Program-made: the position numbers and the translations under genes
In this document: positions 47,457 through 57,452 of the stretch, in pieces
Layout: each line of letters opens with the position of its first letter
Numbering within the stretch: the stretch's first letter is position 1
Notes under the pieces: model-generated
What the model saw: the letters and a program-made list of their open reading frames with translations, nothing else
What the model was told of the DNA's origin: nothing
The model's database searches: none
Source: Piezodorus guildinii
Lineage: Eukaryota; Arthropoda; Insecta; Hemiptera; Pentatomidae
DNA: 64,000 bases
Direction: 5' to 3'
Assembly (NCBI GenBank): GCA_023052935.1
Contig: CM041293.1
Span: 151,217,474 to 151,281,473, forward strand

Positions 47457-50400
47457 TTAAATTTTTGTGAGAATGTTGCTTTCCTTTAAAAACGAGATGA
47501 CGGATTTAATCGTGTCTTCATTGTCACCGAGAGCCTCGGTTATGTTGCTCGGGAGGCCTAATCGGGCTAGTCTCGAAGTGTAGAAGGAACATTCCTGAAA
47601 GAGGTGCTGTACTGTTAAAGGCTATCGCAATATTGACATCTCGGAGGGGACTGTTTCGTTATGTTATGTATGTGGGTAAGGTTCGTATGTCCTATTCTGA
47701 GTCGGGTTAGAACGACTTCCTCCCTTCGGTTTGGTCGACTTGATGTGGCCCAGGATTTTACAGATTTTTTGATGGTTTTTAATTTACTGGGTGGACTTTC
47801 ATCCCACATGGCCTGCCACGCATCTAAAAGATCTCTTTTTAATGGGAGGATTGCTTCCTGTGGTGTCAATATCGCAGCGCCGCGACCCGGGAGGGCAAGT
47901 GCCTGTTTTGCAGCTTTGTCCGCGAGCTCGTTTCCCTTTATCCCCATATGACTGGGCACCCAGACGAATTTTACTGATTTGTTAGAATTTTTCAACATTT
48001 TTAAATATGAATGAATTTTTAGAGCGATGGAAGATTTGGGATACATACTATTTAGTGATTTTAGTGAGCTTAATGAATCGGTGATTATTGCTATATTGTT
48101 GTTGTTTACTGACATGGAGAAGTGGAGTGCTGATGCTATTGCATGAAGTTCGGCTGTAAATACGGTACATAGAGAATGGAATTTTATCTTGTGCGTGGAG
48201 TTGTTTGTGACGAAGGAGCAAGCAACGGAATTCTCGTTTCTAGAGCCATCGGTATAGATTACGAACGGATCTGAAATACTGTGGAGAAGATGTGAAAATT
48301 GGATTTGATAGTCGGTGGGAGATGTATTTGCTTTCGGTAATCGGGTTAAGCGGAGAACTATGTTAGGAGGCGAAAGAGTCCATGGAGGAGTTGAAACGTC
48401 CTGTCTATAGATAGGTGTTTTTTCGAGGGTTGAAATTACAAATTTGATTCTTACGGCTAAAGGAAGTGTAGCGTTTGGTTTACTTGCAAAGGCTTTGGTG
48501 AATTTAGGTTTGTAAATGTATCTATAGGTTGGGTGGTCTGGATATAGCAGTAGCTTGGAGACATAGTTAATTGCAAGTTTTTTCCTTCTGAACAAAAGAG
48601 GAGGTATTCCCGCTTCTGAGCATAGACTAAGAATAGGACTGGTTCGAAACGCCCCTGTTGCTATACGTATCCCAGCATGGTGTACGGCATCAATTTTATT
48701 TAGAATTAAAAGTCGAGCGGAACCATAGACAAAGCTACCATAATCTAATTTTGAGCATATGAAAGAACAGTATAACTTTAGTAGGGTTGTTCTATCAGAT
48801 CCCCAGGACGTTCCACTTAGATATCTAAGTATTATTAACCGTTTAGTGGTAACTGTTTTTAAAGAAGATATATGTGGTTGCCAGGTTAGTCTCCGATCAA
48901 ATATTAAGCCCAGAAACCTATGTGTATTCGTATATGGTATAAGAGAGTTCCCCAGACGGAATTCGGGAGAAGGTTGTGTATTTCTTTTGCGGGAAAAATG
49001 AAGACATTTAGATTTTTCGGCAGAAAATTGAAGGCTTACGGATAGTGACCACTGGTATAATCTGTTGATGGCATCTTGTAATTTGCATTTGATATCGTCG
49101 ATGCTTCCAGATCTATAAATTATGGCTAGGTCATCTGCAAACAATAACGGTTTGACACCTCTCGGTAGGTTCAGTCCCAGATCGTTTATTGCAAGGCAGA
49201 ACAATATCGGGCTAAGGACGCAACCCTGAGGGACCCCGATGTTCTGCTTACGGTTTCCAGATAGTTTACAGCCTATTTTTACTCTGAATTGTCGATTTGA
49301 AAGGAATTCTTTGATATAGGAAAATACAGAACCCTTAATTCCTATGGACGACAGTTTCTGCAGAATTATTTTATGGTCGATGCTATCAAATGCTTGTTTT
49401 AAGTCGAAGAATATTGCAACCATTTGTTGGGAATTAATGAAGGAATATTGCGCTTCAGCTTCCAAAGTAACCAAATGATCCATTGTACACCTTCCCTGAC
49501 GGAAACCAGATTGGAAAGGTTGCAACAGATTGTTAGTTTCTATGAGCCATCTTAACCGTTTGCTGACCATGCGCTCCATTACTTTTACTTAAGCAGCTGG
49601 TTAGAAATATCGGGCGGTAGCTACTAGGATCTCTTTTATCCTTTCCAGTTTTCAGAATGGGAATTACAATCGAGTTGCGCCAAGCTTGTGGGAGGAGTCC
49701 AGTAGTCCAAAGATGATTGTAAAATTCGAGTAGCCATGTTTTAGTTTCGATCGGAAGGTTTTTGATCATATCATAGTGCACCCAGTCTGGTCCGGGCGTT
49801 GATCCTTTTACGCTATTGAGGGTTTCGTTAAGTTCCCACATTGAGAAGGGAATATTGTAAAATTCTGTTTCAAGATGTTTTTCGTTGTCTATTATTTTGT
49901 CCTTAGATATGGTACTGTCATTCTTAGTGTTGTATATTCCGTCATAGAAATCGGCAAAGATGTTGGAAACAGTTAACGGGTCGTCTGTTAGTTGGCCATT
50001 GTCCAAGATAGTGGGGTTTGAAAAAGATTTATTGTTTGAAATTTTGCGGATCTTATTCCATATTTCATTCGCGGGTGTAGAGGCGTTGATAGAACTTGAA
50101 AACGTTTTCCAAGATTCTTGTTTACACGAATTAAACAATTTTCTACAAATCGCCCATTGTTTTTTATATTCGATCATGTTTTCCGTCGTCATGTGCCTTT
50201 GGAATTTTTTTAATGCTCTTCGCCGTTGTTTTATGGCCTTTTTACAATCCTCATTGAACCAAGGGACTAATGGTCTTTTAGGTGTTCCCGAGGTAGTGGG
50301 GATGGATGCCCTGGCTGCTTCAATAATTATGTTTGTAATGGTCTCACATCCTGTCTCTATATTTAATTCGGTTGGAGGTATTAAGGGTGGCGAGGCAAGA

Positions 50401-51112
50401 GTTTTGAAGTTAGTCCAGTCTGCCTTATTTAAAATCCACTTAGGTTGAGCATGAGCGGATTTCATGTTGTTAAACTTAATACGAAGTGGGAAGTGGTCAC
50501 TACCATGCAGGTCAGGTAGAACTGTCCATTCTATTAAGTTGTATAAGGATGGGGAGCAGAGGGATAAATCTATTGCGGAGTATGTTCCATAGCTTGAACT
50601 AAGAAATGTATTTTCGCCAGTGTTGAGTAGTAATAAGTTCGAGAAGTCCAGAAAGTTTTCAATAATTTTACCGCGAGTGTTAATTTCTCGAGAGCCCCAT
50701 AAAGAATTTTTTCCGTTCATGTCACCAATGAAAAGTACAGGTTGAGGAAGTTGATTAAAAAGGTCTATTAAGTGCTGAGTAGTTATTGTACGGTCCTGCG
50801 GTAGGTATACATTACAGACAGTAAAGGTGAATGTTTGGTGAATTTTAACGGCTACAGCCTGTAACGGGGAGTTTATTGGGACAAGTTCGGAATAAAGATT
50901 ATTTTTCACCGCAATTAAGACTCCGTGTTGATTATGGTTTGTATTTGGACTATTTTTCGATATAAATCATAATTTTTAATATTGATATTATCAGTAGTTT
51001 TAAGGTGAGTCTCTTGAATAGCTAGGCAAAACGGATCTGTTTCGTTTATAAGTATTTTTAAATCGTTTAAGTGAGTTTTTAAACCGTTACAATTCCATTG
51101 TAGAAGTTTCAT
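47457..51112 (-). CDS. LINE ORF2: endonuclease, reverse transcriptase, RNase H (three frameshifts)
   Basis: This protein nicks the target and copies the element RNA into it. Order of domains: APE-type endonuclease (starts MKLLQWNCNGL; QETHL, GDMNGKNSLWGS and GSDHFPLRI catalytic boxes), reverse transcriptase (SGFRQGRCTMDHL, VPQGCVLSPILF, FADDLA near 49140), RNase H (YTDGSRNE, TAELHAI, ITDSLSSL, WVPSHMGIKGNELADKAAK) and a C-terminal CQYCDSL...H...C zinc motif. The frame is lost at three short homopolymers: a missing base at 50953..50957, an extra base at 49583..49586 and a missing base at 47617..47619. The last causes a stop at 47615 that cuts off about 50 residues. No other stop was found in 3.65 kb. 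ORF1 ends 183 bases upstream. Confidence 0.9.
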
Positions 51113-51295
51113 GATGGACAGATTATAAAAATTAGGTTTAGCAAAAAATCAAATTAAAAGTGAAACTAGAAAAGAAATCAAAAACAGATAGATAGTTAAA
51201 CGATAGTAATATAAACAAAGTTATATTTTAATCAATTTGCATGGTACTTTTCCTAGGAGATTTATTCCTAGATCTGCTTCTTGTTCGCTTATCTT

Positions 51296-52581
51296 TCACA
51301 ACTGTCCACTCTCCATGTTCTTGACGATGAACGAGGAGAGGGTCAATGGTTTTTCCGAAGATGTAGTCGGAATTACGGAAGACTGACAGGTGATTTTCCT
51401 TGCTTCCGTAGTACTGGCTGAATTTTCAGCCGAGGGTAGAGGAGTTAGGAAGGGTTTTGAAATATGAGGGAAAGAATTAGAGGGAATAGGGGAAAAAGGG
51501 GCAGGAGTGGTAGGAGGAAGGGATGGTGGGGGTAGGGAGTGGGGAGGAGCCATGGTGGGGGTACCGCTTTGTTCATTAGCTGCCCCGCTACCAACTGTGA
51601 GGGTATAACTCGATGAAGTCTTTACTTCTAACGGCTTCACGAAAATAGATTTATCATTTAAATCATCTGTATCGGTCTGTACACTAACACTAACGGTTTG
51701 TTTGTTTTTTACAATGCTAGAAATGAAACTGTAGTCGTTAAAGGATGTAATTGTTCATACTTCTTTTTAGCCGCTAAATAAGTTATTTTTTTAGTCTCTT
51801 GAATATTTTTAATTTCTTTTTCTTTTAGAAAAATTGGGCAGATTTTCGAAAAGGAATCATGTTGGCCTGAGCAAAGTAAACACTTTAAAGGGTTATTACA
51901 TTCTATACCTTCATGTTTAATGTTACCACAAAAACGACATAAGGGTTCTTTTTTACATGTTATTTTAGTATGTCCAAGCCTAAGACAATTATAACACCTC
52001 GTGGGGTTTGATTTGAAGGGACGAGTAGCAATGTTATAAAAGCCTACTTTAATTTCATTTGGAATTGTCGGGCAGTTAAAAGTTAGGAGATAGTTGTGGC
52101 TATCCCGTTTCTCATTATTTTTAAAATATGTCAGTCTTTTAACTTCACTTACATTTTGGGACTTTAGTTCTTCTTTTATTTCATCAATAGAACAATAGTT
52201 AAGGTCAGGGCACCAAATAATACCCTTACTTACATTGAGTCTACCATGTGGCTCGACTTTAACTGGAAAGTTATTAAATAAGTTTTCACATTTAAGTAGT
52301 TTTATTGTTTGATTTTCTGATAAAACTTCTACTAAAAGGGTACCATCTTTTAATTTTTTTATCATTTTGAGATCCCCAACTAAATTTTTTAGACTTTTAT
52401 GAATCAAAAAAGGTGATATCTTTTTAAAATCTAAAACATTCCCTTCTTCATCAAAGGCTAATCTTTTAATGATTAAGAATTTAGCGAATGATTTTGGTTG
52501 AACAGCATTATTTTCAAAAAGTTGTTCTTTAATTCTGCCTTTTTTTCGTTTCGAAGGAGGCGAATTTTCCATTTTCGCCAA
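51296..52581 (-). CDS. LINE ORF1: gag-like nucleic-acid chaperone with three CCHC knuckles (one frameshift)
   Basis: This is the RNA-binding partner of ORF2, packaging the transcript. It starts MAKMENSPPSKRKKGR with a basic N-terminus, followed by an RRM-like middle (about residues 30-190). Three zinc knuckles follow, at about residues 196-209 (CYNCLRLGHTKITC), 215-228 (CRFCGNIKHEGIEC) and 234-248 (CLLCSGQHDSFSKIC). The first long frame stops at 51709, but a one-base loss near 51741..51752 explains this. The other frame then runs on through a polar stretch and a Pro-rich segment (51640..51296) to its stop. The restored length would be about 430 residues, normal for I/jockey ORF1. Confidence 0.85.
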
Positions 52582-52743
52582 TCAAAAATAAAAAACAGAT
52601 AAAAATATAAAAAACAAAACAAAAAACTTACTTCTAGGTTAAATTAAACAGAATATATTTTAATAAAAAAGAAAGAAAGAGTGAGTAATAGTATAGGTTC
52701 ACTTATCGCTTTGTGCTTAATCCTCCGGAGCTCTAAACACTAG

Positions 52744-52778
52744 ACGTCCACACTCCACGAGACATAAACACGAACTGA
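52744..52778 (-). promoter_or_regulatory. Internal LINE promoter: Inr plus DPE
   Basis: The first bases of the element, TCAGTT, match the arthropod initiator (TCAGT, A at 52776 as +1). GGACGT at complement 52744..52749 falls exactly at +28 to +33 and fits the downstream promoter element consensus. There is no TATA box. This arrangement is known for I, F, Doc and jockey elements, which must carry their promoter inside the transcript. Confidence 0.75.
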
Positions 52779-53335
52779 CGAAAATATATTGTTAAAGAAT
52801 TATTTATATTTGATTTTTATAGAAAGATGTGTTTTATTAAATATTATGTTATAATATTACCTATGAGATTCAGTAAGTTTTTTTTTTTCATCACTCCGTG
52901 CTAGAACTACTTGGAGCGTCCGGCGATGACAGGGCCATCCAGTGACCAAGCGGTGAAACAATTGCACTAAAAAATATTTTTTCAGTTGTGGCCTTTTGTT
53001 GAATATGGAATTCGTTCAAATTATATTTTACCTGTATTTTTATCAATGGTTATAAGATGATATGCTTATTTTTATAGAATATACAAAATTAAAGGTACTT
53101 TAGAGGAAGAAAATTTAAAATATCTGCATTTAAGCCCTTTCAGACTATTTCAAACAGAATGACACCTACATTATGTTAAAGCCCATTGAATTTTACATCG
53201 ATATAGCGAGTTTAATCAAAATCGATTGAGCCGTTTTTGAGAAAATCGGGCGTATAGTAGTTTTAAATATGAAATTTCGGTTCCGTACGACTTTTCGTTT
53301 TTGCGCTAGAGTTACCACACACACACACACGAAAG
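52779..53335 (+). repeat. Right part of the interrupted repeat A copy
   Basis: It begins with the 15-bp duplication and continues with TTAAAGGTACTTTAGAGGAA, CGGGCGTATAGTAG, a TTGCGCTAGAGTTACC segment and (AC)n, in the orientation opposite to 3192..4330. It contains a short private segment near 52880..52970. Confidence 0.75.
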
Positions 53336-54944
53336 TATTAAGTGAAAGTATTAAGGATTTATAATATGGTATGCCATGGTGTGCCCAAAATTATTTTATT
53401 TTTTAAGAAATTTAATATTACATTTTTTTTCAGAGGTGGCAAGTAATACATAATTTACTGATGAACATTGTATAATTTAAAAGAAATAATTTAATTAGAA
53501 CATAAAGAATAATAAAACTATATACACTATAAATTATTAAGGACTGTTCTAATGATCCTGATAGAGTTGTCTGGGGGCTTTTTCTCTGGTTAGTCTGTCA
53601 AATCTGGATGATTTATCTCTTCTGTCACCTTAAATGTCTTAATCGTGAATTACCTACTTTATGTTTTTTTCAGCTTCTTCCTCCTCAGTTCACAGGTTGG
53701 GTAATCCCATAGTTTTGATTGGTGTAATTATTCTGAGGAGAGGATATCACCTTATGGATTGTCCCTAAAATCGGGGGAGGGTGTTGTCGATTTCTGCCTT
53801 AGCTCCACATTAGGCTTTTGGGATCCGATTTCCAAAAACTACTTAATTTCTCTGTTAATTCAGCTGAAAATCGACGCACTTCCTTTCCACAAGAGTTCAA
53901 ACATCCTACCAGAATTATTTAAATGCTTGAGTCATAGCACATAATAAGACAGTCCAATCCCATTTCAACACTGCCCAATACTAAAGTCCATCCGAACGGT
54001 AGTTTATACAAAATAAATACCTTTTTTTATTATTTACTTATGCAAAGAAGCGGGATAGCTAAGTGGATCGGGCTTACGCAACGGATCTTCAGCTTTTTGG
54101 TTATTTTCCTATGTTTTAAAAATAAATTAATGTTCATTGTGTCAACCGTGAATCGTTCCTGATTAAGAACCAGACATTATAAATGGGTATGTGATAAAGC
54201 GTTTAATCGTGATCTCGTCTGAATCCCTTTGTGCAGCCGTTGACCTGGTGATACAAATCCTTCTGTAGTAAGTATTAAACCCCAAAACCTTCATTTTTCG
54301 TAGCTCTAGTTTTTCCATCTTTTTGTTTATAAAAAAGTTAGTACTTCGTTGTCAACTGAGGATTTGAGCCTCTGGCATGTCTCAATATTAACGTCAATTG
54401 GATTCGTTATCTTTTAAATTTTAAACCTACTTGAATCGATGTTTTTGTGTTTCTTATTCGGAAGTCATGTACAGATTGTTAATCGAGACTTTTGTAACCT
54501 CATGGGGTTTGGAAGGTCTTGTTTTTTATTTTATTTATTTATTTTTTCGTACTGAAAGCAATTACTAATGGATAATTGATTAAAAAAAAAAAAAAAATTC
54601 AACCGTATTTTCAAGATTTGATAAAAGAAGGAACGAGAGTTCAAAAACTTATTAATAAACTTATAAATATTAATAATTACAAGGATGCTATAAACAAAAA
54701 AACAAAACAGCGACTTGCAGCTGTTTAGAAAGGTTTTAATATTCTGTTAAATTCAATCAAAAAGACAAATATGGTAGTGATTTGTGTACAACTGTGTTTA
54801 CACGTTTATTATTTGTTTTGTCCTTACAATCGGCTTTTAAACTGTTTTAATATAATTAATTATAACATTTGGATCTTCATTAGATGATATAATTTTAATA
54901 TTTTTCCAACAGATAAATCTTATAATGTTAAGAATTCGAAAAAT
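53336..54944. other. Interval without a recognised gene
   Basis: It includes a 61-codon open stretch at 53759..53944 that I do not recognise, and a tRNA-like stretch near 54045..54110 (GGGATAGCTAAGTGGATCGG) that may be another SINE head. A candidate poly-A signal for the protease gene, AATAAA on the minus strand, is at 54805..54810. Confidence 0.4.
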
Positions 54945-57421
54945 CTACGATATTCTGGAACAAGTTTCCATAGCTCCATTGCTAGTATCTGAAACAAATA
55001 TCATAATTTTAATTTGAAATATAATAGCGTAATAATTCAAATTTTATAGTATAGAACTCTTGGTATTTAAACAAATAGATTCTAGGAAGCAATACTTACT
55101 CCTGACAACCCCCTTTATCCAGTCCAGATAAAAGCCTATGTCCGTGTTGACTGCTGGATTTTCTGAAGCGCACTCTCTACCGAAGGAGACCAATCCTACG
55201 CAGACGTACTTGTTCATTCTGGGGTCAATGGCGATGAGAGGTCCACCAGAGTCGCCCTATTATAGAAATAGCTATTTGTAGGATTACAAATGACCTTATA
55301 TTTAGTCATAATTTACAATATCTCAGGAATTAGCAGGAATCTCTAATGAATTCGAACAATGCAAGTTTAATTATAGATTGGTTAGGTTAAATCAAATCAG
55401 TAGGTTTTGGGAAGATGGGTGTAGATTCTGGAGGTCATAAGCAGCTGATAGAATGAATCAATATCATAGGGAATTTAACATTCATACCTGACATGAATCT
55501 TTCTTCTTTTCGTAAGTACAGAATTGAGATCTGAATTTTTGGAGCTCACCAGGGTAGAATCTGCTGCAAGTCTCCCAAGGAATAACTCTAAGGACAACTT
55601 CCCTCAAAAACCTGGAGGTTTTACCTTCATGTCGTGTAAGTCCCCAACCTGGATAAAAACAATATTTAGAAACCTGATAAGAAGCTAAAGATTTGAGAGC
55701 AAAACAAACAAGAAGTCCATTATTAGTAAAATTGTAACTTGTATGTATATAGAAAAAATACCATGAAATTTATTGACGTAGTACTCAGCTGGCCTAAGAA
55801 TAAAGAGGAAAACATGACAATGATTCAAAAGAGAGTGGAAATGACTTAAAATATATCTGCATTACTTTGCTAAATGAGCTAATGTAAACAAATATAGCTT
55901 TTTTTTTTCAAGGTATCCACAAAATATGTTTTTATTAGAAAATTAACTCTGAGCCAAGAAATAGTGAATTTAATATGTTACCAATAAGTATAGAACTTAA
56001 ATTGAAGAGTATTATGTTATGCGTTGTCTGCATGTATGTGCCATTGCTTGTTTCTAAACAGTGAACCCTTCATAAATAAAATCTTAATTGATAGTAGTTA
56101 TTATCTACTATTTTATTAGAATATAATAATAATAATAGGCTTACCGAACCCGAAGGTTCGATGCCGATACCACCAAATTCCGCCTACACAGACTCGTCCA
56201 ATGTTCACCGTTCAAGCCGAAGCCCCTCAGATCAGCCTCAACACAATCCTCCCATCGACGTTTCGGCCTACCTTTCGGACGCCTACCAGTCGGATCAGCG
56301 AATACCAACTTTCTCGGAATCCGATCCTCACCGAGCCCAACAACTTTACTCGCCCATTAGAGTCTCCGCGATGCTATCAACTCAATTATATTCACAGGGT
56401 ACAAGCTCTGCAATTCCGCGTTGTGCAACATTCTAAAGTCCCCAGTGGCCTCATCTCTCTTCGGACCAAATATTTTACGCACTACCTTATTTTCGAAAAC
56501 CTTAAGCCGATGTTCATCCTTTAAAGTAAGCGGCCACGTTTCACATCCTTAAAGCACCATCGGAAGAATAATAGTTTTATAAATTCTAACCTTTAAGTTT
56601 TTAGACAGAAGCCGCGAGCTAAGTAATTTAGCAACTGAATAATAACAGGCATTTTCCGCCTTTAACCGGGACTTTATTTCTTCCTGGATTTCATTTTTTC
56701 TTATTATCATTGAACCTGAGTACTTGAATTTCTCTACTTGCTCAAAAGTATGCCCTGATATATCAATATCACTATTATTAGAATGTACGTTATCTTTTTA
56801 TAAATGAAATGGACCGTAAGTGAAAATGTCTAGTTCCTGTTTTCACCGGAAATACACGTATTATGATCCTCTGAGTCGGAATGAATAAGTCCCGAGCCTA
56901 GCTCTAAAACAAGCTGAAATTCCGGATTTTAAAAGCGTATATGCTTGAGATGTTACGGCAAGTTTTTCAACAAAAGTTGCGAATAAGAAGAGCCATTTTA
57001 TACCATGCAGTTTCCACATTTTAGTGGTTTTTTTATTTAATGGATACTTTCAACTGTTAATTTATTAAAAAATATAAAACATTGTTGATTTTTTAATAAC
57101 TGATCGTCCTTAAAATCTCACTCTGAAAGTTTAGAAACAGAAATATTACTAAATGGAAAATAATTTCAATCAGAAATTCTTGTTTTTATCTTTTATCATA
57201 TACAAAGGTAGTCAATATCAGTTTAACCATTTGGAAATCTAAAAAAAAAAAATATAAATAAAAAACAAAAAACATAATGCAATATTTACTTTCACTTACC
57301 TATATATGAAACATATAGTAAGGGAAAGTATTGCGATCGTGAAAATTTTCGGATTCCAGTTTTCAACGGAAATACACGTTTTAGGTTCCTCTGAGTCCAA
57401 ATGACCAAGTCCCGCAAAAAG

Positions 57422-57452
<31 letters not shown>

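Larger units (their letters stand above)
46936..52778 (-). mobile_element. Full-length I-superfamily non-LTR retrotransposon, 5.84 kb
   Basis: The element is bounded by a perfect 15-bp target-site duplication, CGAAAATATATTGTT (46921..46935 and 52779..52793). In its own sense (minus strand) it starts TCAGTTCGTG, carries ORF1 (52581..51296) and ORF2 (51112..47457), then a 3' UTR with a TG/CA-rich microsatellite, and ends CCCTAATCAACAAC, a (CAA)n tail. ORF2 has endonuclease, reverse transcriptase and RNase H domains, which with the simple-repeat tail points to the I superfamily. Four one-base indels are the only coding defects found. The target was a copy of repeat A. Confidence 0.93.

Noticed and set aside
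47661..50448. Plus-strand ORFs of 64-162 codons
   Set aside because: Antisense shadows of LINE ORF2, which explains the whole region on the minus strand.
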